64,000 nucleotides of DNA from Desarmillaria ectypa (taxonomy: Eukaryota; Basidiomycota; Agaricomycetes; Agaricales; Physalacriaceae). Under the pieces are notes generated by a model. It saw only the letters and a list, made by a program, of their open reading frames with translations. It had not been told where the DNA came from and made no database searches. The stretch is taken from the NCBI GenBank assembly GCA_030407005.1, contig JAUDYN010000008.1, positions 2,914,001 through 2,978,000 on the forward strand, in the 5' to 3' direction. Shown in pieces: positions 33,150 to 46,259 of this stretch; position 1 is the first letter of the stretch, and the number at the start of each line of letters is the position of its first letter. The translations under genes and the position numbers were made by a program.

Positions 33150-34350
33150 CACTGACGCGCCTTTTAGCGTTCTTCATTCCAAGCGTTTCTGCCGTCGCCA
33201 GACTGGCAACGACGACGAAATTGCAGGATGATTGTGCCCAGGTTGATATCGGAACTAAGGATGTCGACGTATGCGGATTTGTATGATGCTAGTTAAGCGT
33301 GTGTGCTGCTCTTTCTTTATCGTGTCCTCTGCTCAATCTGTGAAAGAAGATTCAAAGTACATTATTATTGAGGCAATCATACCTCTACTACGTGATCAAG
33401 CAGGACATGGACCTTATAGCGGATCAATGCACCACAGCGACATCGACAATCAATCATGTAGACTGCTCCATTGTCGGGCACAGCGGTCTATATACGATTA
33501 CTGAGGAATTTCACTACGACGGCTCTTCCAAGTACATGAATGAGTGCTGGGCAGGAGAAAGAGTACCGCGTTACACGATATATGGCCAGAAGGTTCGTCA
33601 TTTTCTTATAGCATGAAGTTGCTGCTTACATGCGTCTGTGTGCGTGCCGTAGGTGTCTTTCTAGATGTGTCTCTGGACCCATTTCTTCCCAAGTATCAAG
33701 TCATTTCGACATCGGAAATAATGAAGAGCCTGACCGATAGCAAACAGACGCTCCTGATGTATCTGCAAGGCTGTATCTCCTTCCTGCGATGCAGGAACTG
33801 CCAAGCGAATGCAAGAACATCATCCACTCCTGCAATCGTTGTACATTCCGTGCGTCGCACTTTTTTTCGCAATATTCACCCTTTGTGATGTGTCTAAGTG
33901 CCCGGACCAGGTTCTTTTTAGAACAATAAGAGGGGCGAGAAGCATCGGCATTTCATACACCCGTCTTAGCTCGTTCCAGGTATAGGGGAGCCATCATTAG
34001 AAGAATACTATCCTGATCAACTTTTTTCAGTCGCGAGAAGTAATTTGCCCAGGAGTGGCCCAGACATCGCGAAAGAACTTCTAGGCAGATTCCAAAATTT
34101 ATATCCAGGGTATGTCGCCGATCTTCATGGTATTTTCTATGACTCAGATCGAATAGGATGTTCCGGCTGTAGAGAAGGATGCCGGTCTTGGAATGAAGCA
34201 GAAGGGTTTAGGGAAATGCTGTCGTCCAGAGAGATCATAACTTTAATTGGGATTCGGAAAGCACGGCCCTTCGCTGGTGACTTTGGACACCAGAATTGCC
34301 TGCAGCTCGCCAACTCGCCAACGTCACACGATGCAACAATAACCTAGATC
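33150..34350 (+). pseudogene. Cysteine-rich passenger gene, unit B copy, decayed
   Basis: A signal-like stretch (AFFIPSVSAVARL) leads into KLQDDCAQVDIG. A GT-AG intron joins this to a 67-codon exon with DLIADQCTTATST, HVDCSIVGHSGLYTI and YMNECWAGERVPRYTI. Downstream, ISTSEIMKSL, ELPSECKNIIHSCNRCTF and an open frame with ARSNLPRSGPDIAKELLGRF follow in changing frames. The unit C counterpart (40.0-41.5 kb) conserves STSEMTKSL and a CKN..LSC.RCTF pattern, so these were coding. Frame breaks make both copies probable pseudogenes. No family is recognised. Confidence 0.4.
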
Positions 34351-36325
34351 GGAACCTAATAACCAGCAATCAGAAGGTGTGGTTCCTACATCTTTGCATG
34401 AGCTGTATTCTTATTCTTGTATACTGTCTTCATAGAATATGGGGACCACAAGCCCTCTGCAACACGAGCCATCGGTGATTGCTCGTCATGGATATGGCCA
34501 ATCGGACGGCAAAGAAATCTGGACTTCGTGGACGAGGCAGATTGTTGCGCCGCTTCAGCGACACCTGAGCGGCATTAAGCTAGGCAGCAGATGTCCACCT
34601 TCTTAATGTCGCCTTCGATCTTGTCGGTTATATCACTCATTCACTCGTCTCTCAATTATCCCAACAGACCTTCAAAGTAGTCACATTTTTTCACGTTCAA
34701 ATTCTTTCGCCCTGGGATCTGCCTTCTCACTCTCAACTCCGCAGGAGTCATCGACCTTTGCTTCAGGCCATACACGAGCTCATCTCATCACGCCCACCGT
34801 TTGGAATCCCGTCCTCTTCGCTACTCACACACCAGGCGTATTCGATGCACTTCCCGTCCAGACAACTCATCGTAGGCCTAAACCGCCATTCCCAGGAAGA
34901 TCGAGGGCATAATTGAGTCGGGATTCCGATGGCAGTGGGCGTGACATGGGACCCACTGGTAGGATCATTACGGAGTCTACTTCTGTCACGAGGTCCTTGA
35001 CGGAGGATGGAGGTGTTGATATACGTGATGAGCTCTGTAGAGACATGTTCAGACTTTGATTTATCATAAAAGGAAAATACAAATACAGTCTCCCCGGCAT
35101 CGTTTTAGCATCGTTCCTCCCAAAACAAGGCTATGAAGCCTGGTCCATCTGTCACTAGGCCGATGAGCTAACTTTGAAACGAAGCTGGAAAACCATCGTC
35201 GACGTGCAGCTTGGCAGAGACGGAGATCTGGAGACGGTGTGGGTATGGATCAGTGACAAATATATTGATTCGACAGGCACCAGTTTGGTGCCTTCATTTT
35301 TTCCCCCAAGACCGGAGGAACCGCGAAGCAAAAGATATTGGGAGACCATATAGAATAACAATTCAATCGTAGCCCGGCCCGGCTTCTCGGTGGCCTCCGC
35401 ATCTCAGAGGTACCCGTGGTATTGATATTGAATTAAATTTCACCTTGACGGCGGCGGCCGACTACACTTGGGATCTGCGCGATACCAACACGGCCGTTGT
35501 GTGAGCAGACGACCTAAGCATCGTGGCAAGGGCCAGTGGACGCTGCTAGCCTGCAACATCGAACTTAGGGTCGAGTCGAGGCCTCAACGAGCGTTCGTAT
35601 GGAATTCTTGACTTTCTGTTCCAGCATGCTTTAATATTGAGGCTAAAAGCCAAGCCTTCACGAAGAATACTAGCCTCGATCCAAATTGTATGATGTAATA
35701 GCGACAAAAATCTGCATGGGTTTTGAAAGCCCTATGACCATCGTATTAAAGTAAAGTTATTACATGGTGAAGGAGTAATGTATCATCGGAATATGGGCGA
35801 AAGGCAGAGATATGGGATGCTGCAATGGTGGTTTCAAAATGGGCAGTGAATACCATTTTTGTCCATCGCTTGTGTCGGAAACTACCACCTAAGGTTGGTT
35901 TTCTGCCCATGACTGACGTCGCCGCTCGTCTGATGCTCATTCGCCAGAGCGGACAACTCTCACCTTTCTTTTATTCTTCAAGCCATAAATACTCACTTTT
36001 ACGACTTGCGGTCTTCCTCAACGTTCAGGAATTATGCCCCTGCCAAGAGTAAGATGTTCTTAGATCTTTCAATGACATCAGCGGTTCACAATCCAGAATT
36101 GGATAAGAATAGCTGCACCACGCGGTCATTATACGAAGATATCCTTCTTTTACAGCTACTAACATCAATGTCTCGACTCATTTCCACATACCTCGGAAAT
36201 GAAGAACGCAAACTGCGAAAACCTTGCATCCGTACAAAATTTGCGTTTGGACGCGACCTAGGCTGCTGTTGTCGACGCGTATAAATGCTTCCAGATAGGT
36301 GGGTACTCAGTAGTCATCTTTTACA

Positions 36326-38545
36326 ATGATTTCTCTTGTTGCATTCTGCATTTTCCTACTCCCAAAAGTATTGGCTCAAAGTCAATTCGATTGGAGCACA
36401 GTTGGTCTTGTTTATCGTTGACGTGCCATTACTTATGATGAATTATAGATCGAACCGTCGACCAATTTATCATGGGTCGACTGTTACTCAAACTACAAAT
36501 GTGCACGTTTCCAGGTATGCTTTCCGCTTTCCTAATAACGTATTTCTCATCAACTTTTGTTACATTATGGAAGGTACCCATTGACTATTCTAACGAGGAT
36601 GGCGACAAGGCTGCGCTCGCGGTAATCAAACTTCCTGCCCAATCCCAGACTGACTATAAAGGGGCTGTACTGATGAACCCCGGAGGTCCTGGTGGTAGTG
36701 GAGTCGCAGCAATAGCCTCCGCCGGTCCGTTATTCGCATCTCGCATCGGAAACCAATACGACATTATCAGCTTCGATCCCCGTGGTACGTTGACTTCTAC
36801 ACTTAATATCCCCTTCCGCTCACTGCGAGCGTTGTAGGGGTCGGTAATTCGACACCTCGAGCAGAATTCTTTCTATCAAAAGAAGAGCGTTCATTGTGGC
36901 TTGCCGATCCCAATCATTGGACGGCAGTCCCTAACACGACCTCGGATCAGATTCCTCATTTATGGGCGTCGTCCCATGTAATAGCGGAAGTGGCGAAGGA
37001 AAGGGATAATGGAATCCTAAATTACATCGGTACTGACAATGTTGCACGGGATATGCTGAGAATTATTGAAGCAGCGGGTCAAGAGAAGCTTCAGTATTGG
37101 GGATTCTCGTAAGCTAGAGTTTTGTGTTTTACTCCAATTGATGGCTGAATGGTTCCGTCCAGTTATGGGACGATCCTTGGCACCACATTCGCTACAATGT
37201 TCCCCGTGCGCTCTCCCGTCGTTCTTACATCTTCCAACTAACAAATTATTATTCTAACTTGCAGGATAAAGTTGGACGTATGGTGCTTGATGGTGTGTAG
37301 TCGACTTCACCCCTATTCGGGCACGCTTACTCATATTAATCAGGCGTAGTGGATGTGGAAGGCTATTACAACGGTAAGATGGCTATGTTTCCTCCCCAGG
37401 CTCACAGTATCTGAGATTCTGTTCTTTCCAGGCGACTGGCGCAACAACTTTGTCGATACTGACAAGGTCATGCAATCTATCTTCGACGCATGCGTGGCTG
37501 CTGGCCCTGATGCATGCGTTTTCTACGCCCCTACTGCCCAGGAAATATCCAATAACCTCGACACTCTGTACGACTCTCTTCGAACCCAGCCAGTCCAAGT
37601 CGTAACCCCATCGTTCTATGGTGTCGTCGACTATGCTGTCTTGAGAACCACAGTTAAGTACACCATGTACCAACCATACACCCTATCTTCTCTCCTCGCT
37701 AAAGGTCTGGCTAGTCTCGCAGTAGGGGACGGCAGTATAATTTACGCGATGCAGGCGCCGTCAGACGACCTGTCTTCTGTTTACAATAATGGATTGGAGA
37801 CAGAAATCGCCATTTCCTGCAGTGATTCTGTCAATAATATAGACTCTTTGGCGGATCTGTATGCATATTGGGACAGTATCAAGGGATTATCGGCCTTTGC
37901 GGATTTATTCTTCGCCCAGACGATCGGCTGCATGTGTGTAAATTCCCTCTTGGACATGTTTGTGGACTATTTTTATTTTTCTTCAGTGGATGGAAGTTCC
38001 ATCGTGAAGGCAAATTTACGGGTGAGGTCTTTCTGCACACATCCCCGGAGCTCGCACCAAAGTATCCCATTATAGGTCCTGTCGGCGCCAACACCAGTTA
38101 TCCTATTCTCTTCATAGGAAACACTGCTGGTATGTACATTCCTCTGAAGCTCTCTCTCCTCCTGTTGACATCAACGCATCATCCAGATCCCGTTACAGCA
38201 CTGTCTGGGTAGGCCATTCCATAACTAAATGATAATATCCCTTGATTTATCTATCTTTAGAGCGAAGAAGGCGTCTGGTGTATTCCCTGGCTCCGTTGTT
38301 CTGACTCAAAACTCGTCCGGGGTAAGTAGTCATTTAAATTATGTGTCTGTGTACTCACTCTGTCGTTGGTATAGCATGCATCCTTAGCCGCGTCGTCAGC
38401 ATGTACTCGAGCGTATGTTCAAGCGTACTTCCAAAATGGCACACTTCCCGGGGATGGAACGGTCTGTGAAGTTGAGTCTCAGATGTTCCCCACTTCGGCA
38501 AACGCCACTGGCAGTCAGCGGCGTGCTTTTCTTGGTCGTCAATGA
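36326..38545 (+). CDS. Secreted S33/TAP-like alpha/beta hydrolase, copy 2
   Basis: Thirteen exons, 522 residues, all joined in phase. Signal peptide MISLVAFCIFLLPKVLA, then VDCYSNYKCARFQ and VPIDYSNEDGDKAALAV. The oxyanion loop is NPGGPGGSG, then FDPRGVGNSTPR; the nucleophile Ser is at about residue 208 in GFSYGTILG. The lid exon is about 37432-37930. The catalytic Asp is at about 439 (GNTADPVTAL) and His at about 467 (SGHASLAASS). An intron splits the codon of the nucleophile Ser, and the three exons that follow are only 30-42 nt. The role is extracellular, as a peptidase S33/TAP-like aminopeptidase or esterase; substrate unknown. A TATA box 46 bp upstream and near-identical flanking DNA to copy 3 support recent expression and duplication. 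Confidence 0.88.
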
Positions 38546-39629
38546 CTTCAGGACGTAGTTACTGATTCCTTCGGCTGACGCATTGTTACGATTTGTCAAG
38601 CCTAGTTGCTCTATTCTTTCATTTCTGGTTTGCTTCATTACGGCTTTCCCTGCTCACTCGTTCATTTTTCTTTCTGTTCTATTTGTTCCTACATAGCCCT
38701 AGTTTCTTATATGTACTACTTCGATTTGAGTAAATTAGTTCATGTTGTATGTAAGATAGCCGGTTCCAATTTACATCCATGCTCTGTGTCATGTTGGGTT
38801 TAGGCTCCACCGTTCGCAGGAGCCTGAAGACTAATTAGTCAACAGGCAGGGCAAATAGCGGTGGAGGTACTTATTACTTGGAATTACACAAGAGTTGTCC
38901 GCAAAGCACAGACGAGGCTCAGGTCTTTTAGCTCCCATGTATACAAACTATAAAGGAGATTCCGGTGGCATACAGAGAGGTGGTAGAGAACTGGACATAA
39001 TGCTGGTGCAGCCGAATGTTCAAAAACTAAGCATTAGGCGATGACTGTGAGCTTGGACAATACGGTATTAGGTGCGTCATCGCGATAGGATAGCAATTGA
39101 GGGATGTCTCTAGAACTGTTTGCTGTTGACCATCGAGTGTACATTATACATGCATGGTGGCATCTCGTATGAGCACACTGTTCAGGGGACCATAGCTACA
39201 TCGATGAGGGACGTAAGACTAACAGTCAACGACAAGCCCAGACCTTTTGAGGGAAGCAAAACCTTTTGATCTTCTACAGTAATTTAACTAAAAAACTTGG
39301 ATAGAATCTTGAGAAGAAAGTGTCAAGTTAAGTCTTGCTTATTTCTTCTATAATTCTGGAACTCAGCTTAGATGTATACAATGGGAATGACGCGCTTGGT
39401 CATTATAGAAGAGCCAACTCGGTGGAGGGGGAGAGTACTTGTGGGTGTTCAGGAATTCGAAAAGGTGGCTCGAGACCAGAGACCAGGAGCCATGAAGCCA
39501 GGTCTTGTCGACGCGGAGAAATTACCAAGCCTGAGACTCAGCGGTGATGCAAAAGCCCAACATTACGTTATAATATCCTGCAGTTGGTGATTATGCTCTC
39601 CCCTTGTTTGCTCTCCTCGACTTTTTTTA
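38546..39629. other. Spacer between units B and C
   Basis: It contains the relic of the 75-residue gene (near 38797-38880, matching its GCTCCTGC...GTGGAGC exon on the minus strand). No other gene is seen. Confidence 0.4.
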
Positions 39630-40039
39630 TTCCGTTATCTGACGCGTATTTTATGCGTTAGGTAGTTAGCGTACTTGTGGCGGTCAATCAAATGCAGAGT
39701 CCAAAAAAAAAAAACGCTACTCATTGAAAATAGGCAGCGTGATGTTTGGATGTCACAGTCACATTTGTTGCTCTTCTCCCAACCAACATGAGGGCACTAT
39801 AGTGAGCATCGCCCTCCCATCCTGCCATCTCACAGAGAATGCACTTTGGGACTCATTTAATTCTCTCTATATGTCATTGTCCCGCTGGGAAATTGCCCAT
39901 CCCGGAAAGTCGTATTTTCCTCGCGATTTGGAACGTAACAATCAGGAAGGAAGCGACCGTGGCCTCATTCGAATAAGCAGGCAGTCTTTATGTCTACTAG
40001 GGAGATTGATTGATTTATAAGGTTGTGTTAGATACCCTT

Positions 40040-41460
40040 TTCAAGTTCCGCCCTGACGTGCCTTTTGTTCTGCATTTCCAACTTTTCGAAGAATCTTGTC
40101 GTCACTGGAGTACAGTGCCAACAGAATGGCAAGGAGATTTTCCTTGGGTCGAGACTTGAATGATAGCTGCGGTTTATGGGGAATTGGACGTTACTTGCGC
40201 GTGTGTGCTGATCTTTCTCTATTTAGTTTCCTGCTCACTCTTAACCGAAGGATCTGAATCTCGTTATTATTGATGCGATTATACCGCTACCAGTTGCTGC
40301 GCTGTTACTCAACCCATGAGCGGGCGGTGCTCGACCAAACTTTTAAGGTATGATGTTTGTACCTGTGAAGCTGGAGATCGAACATGCCATGCCGTCTGTA
40401 GGCTTTCAATAGCACTTTTCTCTTTCACTGCTGTCTCTGAATATTTTATCAATGCCGGGACCCAGAATGTCCAGCGAATCAACGCACCAAACAGCGACAT
40501 TGATATTTACCCATATAGGCTGCTCCGGTGTTGTGTGCAACGGTCTGCGCGTGATTACTGCGGTATCTTACCGCAACGGCACTTTTCCGAGTACGTGCGT
40601 GAGTACCGGACTAGAGAAAGGGTCTCGCGTTACACGATTAATGGCCAGAATAGTCTTGTTTTTATAGCATAGAACTGCTGCTTATATACGTCTATATATG
40701 TGCGCAGGTGTCTTCTAGATGTCTTCAAAAGTCTTTCTGGACACATATCCACTCTGGGAGCCAGATATTTCGACGTCAGAAATGACGAAGAGCCTGTCCA
40801 TGTAACAACTAGACGCCAGTGAAGCATCTGGAAGGTTACCCGTCTTTCCTCCGATGCCAGAACTATTAAGCAAATGCAAGAACATCGCCCTGTCTTGCTA
40901 TCGTTGCACATTCCATATGACACTGCTTGGCAAGATTAACCCCATTGATATACGTCTAAGTGTTGGGACAATAAGAGGATCTAGAAGCCTTGGCGCCTTA
41001 TGTGCCTGTCCTGGCTCGTTCCAGGTATGGTAGAGCCACGATTAGAAGGATTCCATCCTGATCAACGTTTTTCAAGCGCGAGAGGATATTTGCCGAAGAA
41101 TGACGCAGCCATCGCAAGGGAACATCTAGGCAGGTTCGAACATTGATATCTGGGGGTATGTTGCCGATCTCCATAGGAATCTTTTATGACTCACATTGAA
41201 TAGGATATTCTGGCCGTAGAGAAGAATACTGCTCTCGGAATCAAATAGAAATACCTTGGAATATGCTGTCATCCGGAGAGATAATGACATCAATTGACAT
41301 TCGGACAGCACGAAGTGACTTCCGACGCCAGAATTGCCTGCAGCTCGTCAGCTCGTCAACGTCACTCGATGTAGTACAACCTAGATTGCAACGCTACAGG
41401 TCGGCGATGAACGAGGCAGCTTATCGTGCCGCTTCAGCAACACCTGAGCGGCATTAAGCC
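40040..41460 (+). pseudogene. Cysteine-rich passenger gene, unit C copy, decayed
   Basis: This is the counterpart of the unit B gene at 33.15-34.35 kb. The readable pieces are VFLDTYPLWEPDISTSEMTKSL, ELLSKCKNIALSCYRCTFH and SSARGYLPKNDAAIAREHLGRF, separated by stops and a roughly 160-bp insertion. More damaged than the unit B copy. Confidence 0.4.
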
Positions 41461-43895
41461 AGTCAGCGGAGGCTCACCTTCTCAACGTCGTTTTTGATCT
41501 CGTTGGGTACAGCGCTCTTTCTCAAACCATGAGTACGTTAGATACTTTTCGCCCGACTGCTGCAAGTCGTCTTTTGTTTAACTTCACACAAATGACGTCC
41601 TGACGGCTACGTTTCAGTCATGGCACAAAGACCGCTCCAGTATTTTGCGAAGCTTGCTGTCCCTTATCTGAAGCGCCCGCCTCCTGTATCAAGTTTATGG
41701 GGACCCGAAGCCCTTTCCAAATGTGATTCGACCTGCTATTGTTGAACACAAAATACCTTGACAAGGATGACCTAATTCAAACCCAAGCGTACCTGTTATT
41801 ATCAACGAAGTTGTACAAGTACCGTTCAACTAACATCCTTTTACCGATTTCCCTACTCATCGGCCTTTCAACGCATATAAAGTTTGCGAACATATGTTCC
41901 CGCCTCCCCATCATCCCAACAGACATTCAAACAGCCACGCTGCAAATTGCTTTGCCCTGGGATCCCCTTTCCTCACTCTAATACTGCCGGAGCCATGTAT
42001 TTCGTTTCAGGCCAGACGCGAGCCATCATGCCCTCCATCTGGAACGTCATCCTCTTCGCTGCTCCCTGACTGAGCGCGTTTGATACACTTCCCGATCAGA
42101 CAACTTCTAAACTGCCGTCCCTAGGCCGGTCCAGTATATGGTTCATCGGGCTTCCGACCGCATTGAACAAGACATGAGATCGTTGGACGGCTGTTAGGGT
42201 CATTACGAAGTTTACCTTTGTCACGAGGTCGTCGACGGAGGAGTCGATGTACGTGATAAGGCATGGTCAGACTTGGATTTGTCGTAATAGGAAAATACAG
42301 TCTCCCCAGTGCCGTTTTTCCCACAAGGAGGATACGAGTTACGGTTCATCTGTGACTGGTGTGACGAGGAGGTACCTGTGCCATGGAGCTGGAGAAACGC
42401 GCAGCTTAGCATGGGCGGAGATCTAGAGACGGTGTGGGTATAGATCAGCAACAGATACATAGTATCGATTCGAACTCACATTGAAAGGCACCAGCTTCGC
42501 ACCCTCGTTTTCCAGTACGGAGGGAACCCCGAACAGAAGATGATGGCAGAACTTGTAGAATAACAATTAAATCGGTAGTGCGGCACGGATTCTCGGTGCG
42601 TCTCAGAGGCACCCGTAGCATTTATATCACCTTGACGGCGGCGGCCGATTACACTTGGGATCTGCGCGATACCAACACGGCCGTGTGTGAGCAGACGGCC
42701 TAGGCGTCGTAGCAAGGGCCTGTGGACGCTGTGGATGTTGCTGGGCCTGCGACGTTGAACTTGGGGTCGAGTCGAGGCCTCAACGAGCGTTCGGATAGAA
42801 TTCTTGACACTCTGTTTCAGCATGCTTTAAATGTCAAGTCTTCAAGAAGAATACCAGCCTCAGTTCCAGTTGTATGACGTAGATGGCGACAAAAATCTGC
42901 ATGGGTTTTGAAAGCCTTATGACCATCGGATTCAAGGTACAGGTATTACATGGTGAAGTATCACTGTATTATTCGAATATGGGCCAAAGGAAGAGGCATC
43001 GAATGCTTCCATAACAATTTTGAAATGGGTGGTGAATGCCATTTTTGTCCATCGCCTCTGCTGGCAATCACCGCCCAAGGTTGTTTTCTACCATGGCTGA
43101 CGTCGTCGCTCGTCTGATGCTCACTCGTCAGAATGAACAACTCTCATCTTTCTTTAGTTTTTCAAGTCATAAATACTTGCTCCGCTGACATCCTGCTGTG
43201 TTGTGTTCTTCCTCAAAGTTTAGCCTATTTGATGGATATCGTAGTCTATATTCTCTTGGGCAGTGAATTACCTTGATATCGAACACGAAATGGAGTCGTA
43301 ACTCTGCCTAGATCTTAATAGGACTGAACTACTTCCACGTGCTGTATTGGATAAAGATTTCGCCATATCCTTATCTAGTACAGTACGGGCACTCCTGATA
43401 AGCAAATATTTCAGGCCATGCAAAAAAAGGCGACAATGGGTGGATGGCATGAAAATGTGATGAAAATTTGACCTAGGCCTTTGCCCGCGACAGCATGAGT
43501 TCGGTGTTCGTATTGATATTGAAGCTAGTGGATTTTGGTCAAAAAGTGTCAGATTTTCATCTCTATTCGGACCATTATCTTTCATTTTAATCGGTGCCTA
43601 GTCAGCTGCCACGAGTAATAGGTTCCTCGATCTTTCAATGACATCAGCGATTCACGATCCAGAATCGTATAAGAATAGGTGTACCACGGGGCTGTTCTCC
43701 GAAAAAGAGGACCTTCTTTTACAGCTGCTAACTTCAGCTCGTTGGTTCACTTCCATAAACCTCGGAAATAAAGGACTCGACCGGGAGAGATCTTGCACCT
43801 GTACCAAAGTTATGTTTCGACGTGACCTGGCCCTGCTGTTGTCGACACGTATAAATACTCGCCAATAGGTCCGTACTCAATAATCATCCTTTACA

Positions 43896-46135
43896 ATGAT
43901 TTCTCTCTTCGTCGCATTCTGTGTTCTTTTCCATTGCGAATTTTTATTACCAACAGTATTGGCTCAGAGCGATATCGACTGGAGCACGGTTGGTCTTGCT
44001 TCTCATTGATGCACCATTACTCATGATAAGTTATAGATCGAACCATCGACCAATTTATCATGGGTCGACTGTTACTCAAACTACAAATGTGCACGTTTCC
44101 AGGTATGCTTTCCGCTTTCCTAATAACGTATTTCTCATCAACTTTTGTTACATTATGGAAGGTACCCATTGACTATTCTAACGAGGATGGCGACAAGGTT
44201 GCGCTCGCGGTAATCAAACTTCCTGCCCAATCCCAGACTGACTACAAAGGGGCTGTACTGATGAATCCCGGAGGTCCTGGCAGCAGCGGAGTCGCTGATG
44301 TCGCTTACGCTGGTCAGTTATTTTCGTCTATCATCGGGAACCAGTACGATTTCATCAGTTTCGATCCCCGTGGTACGTTCACTTCCACACTTTAATATCC
44401 CCTCCCGCTCACTGCGAGCATTGTAGGGGTCGGTAATTCGACACCTCGAGCAGAGTTCTTTCTATCAAAAGAAGAGCGTTCATTGTGGCTTGCCGATCCC
44501 AATCATTGGACGGGAGTTCCTAACACGACCTCGGACCAGATTCGTCATTTATGGGCGTCGTCCCATGTCATAGCGGAAGTGGCGAAGGAAAGGGATAATG
44601 GAATTCTGAATTACGTTGGCACCGATAATGTTGCACGGGATATGCTGAGAATTAGTGAAGCAGCGGGTCAAGAGAAGCTTCAGTATTGGGGATTCTCGTA
44701 AGCTAGGGGTCTATGTTTTACTCCATTTGATCGCTGAACGGTTCCGTCCAGTTATGGGACGATCCTTGGCACCACATTCGCTACAATGTTCCCCGTGCGC
44801 TCTCCCGTCGTTCTTACATCTTCCAACTAACAAATTATTATTCTAACTTGCAGGATAAAGTTGGACGTATGGTGCTTGATGGTGTGTAGTCGACTTCACC
44901 CCTATTCGGGCATGTTTACTCATATTAATCAGGCGTAGCGGATGTGGAAGGCTATTACAACGGTAAGATGGCTATGTTTCCTCCCCAGGCTCACAGTATC
45001 TGAGATTCTGTTCTTTCCAGGCGACTGGCGCAACAACTTTGTCGATACTGACAAGGTCATGCAATCTATCTTCGACGCATGCGTGGCTGCTGGCCCTGAT
45101 GCATGCGCATTCTATGCACCTACTGTGGATGAAATTTCCAAAAAACTTAACTCTCTTTATGAGTCTCTTCTTGCTCAGCCGGTCCCAGTCGTAACCCCAT
45201 CGTTCTATGGTGTCGTCGACTATGCGGTCTTGAGAACGGTCGTCAAGTATACCCTGTACCGACCGTATGTCTACGCGTCTGTCTTCGCCGAAGGTCTCGC
45301 AGCTCTCGCAGCAGGTAACGGAAGCATCATATACGGGATTCAAGCACCGGTGTACGACCCCGCAACCGTTTATGATAATAACGTGGAGGCAGAAATTGCC
45401 ATTTCCTGTAGTGATGCACTGAATAGCGCGGACTCTTTGGAAGATTTGTTGGAATACTGGGACAGCATCAAAGGTATATCGACCTTTTCTGATCTACTCT
45501 TCACCCAGATGCTCGGCTGCACGTGTGTAGATCCCCTCTTCGACTTGTATGTGGACTAACCTTATCTTTCTTCAGTGGATGGAAGTTTCATCGTGAAGGC
45601 AGATTTACGGGTCAGCTTTTTCTGCACACATCCCCGGGGCTTATATTGAAGTACACCTTTACAGGTCCGGTCGGTGCCAATACCAGTTATCCCATTCTCT
45701 TCATAGGAAACACGGCTGGCACGTACATTCCTTTGTAGCCCTCTCTCCTCCTGTTGATATCAATGCATAATGCAGATCCCGTTACTCCTCTCTCAGCGTA
45801 AGTGGCTCCATAACTATGTGATAGTCTCACGTAATATATCTGTCTTTAGGGCGAAGAAGGTGTCCAGCGTATTCCCCGGCTCCGTCGTTCTGACTCAAAA
45901 CTCGTCAGGGGTAAGTAGTCATTTCGCAATAGGTTTTCGTACACTCATTCTCCTGCTGCTATAGCATACATCTGTACTCGCCTTTTCCACATGTACTCGA
46001 GCGTATGTTCAAGCGTACTTCCAAAATGGTACACTTCCCGGTGATGGAACGGTCTGTGAAGTTGAATCTCAGATGTTTCCAACTTCGGCAAACGCCACTG
46101 GCAGTCAGCGGCGTGCTTTCCTTGGTAGCCAATAG
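43896..46135 (+). CDS. Secreted S33/TAP-like alpha/beta hydrolase, copy 3
   Basis: Thirteen exons in phase with the same intron positions as copies 1 and 2; signal peptide MISLFVAFCVLFHCEFLL ending near VLAQS. Oxyanion loop NPGGPGSSG, FDPRGVGNSTPR, GFSYGTILG, GNTADPVTPLSA and SGHTSVLA are all present, so the triad is complete. Exons 2-7 and their introns are nearly identical to copy 2. Much of the long lid exon reads like copy 1 instead (KLNSLYESLLAQPVPVV and AEGLAALAAGNGSIIYGIQA), which suggests gene conversion. CpG-depleted sequence begins about 120 bp after its stop codon. Confidence 0.87.
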
Positions 46136-46259
46136 CTCCAGAACATAGTTACTTATTCTTTCAGTTGACACGTTGTTACGATTTGTAAAATCTAAACCTA
46201 GCTGCTCTTTACCATATATTTTTGGTTTGCTCATTCCAGCTTTCGGCGTCGAACTCGTA

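Larger units (their letters stand above)
32330..38890. repeat. Tandem cassette, unit B
   Basis: Second direct repeat. Its left part (32.33-34.6 kb) matches 39.63-41.5 kb, for example a TGTCTACTAGG-then-TTTATAA block at 33091-33118 and 40000-40020. Its right part matches units A and C and contains S33 copy 2. The right end stops soon after the relic of the 75-residue gene. Confidence 0.6.
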
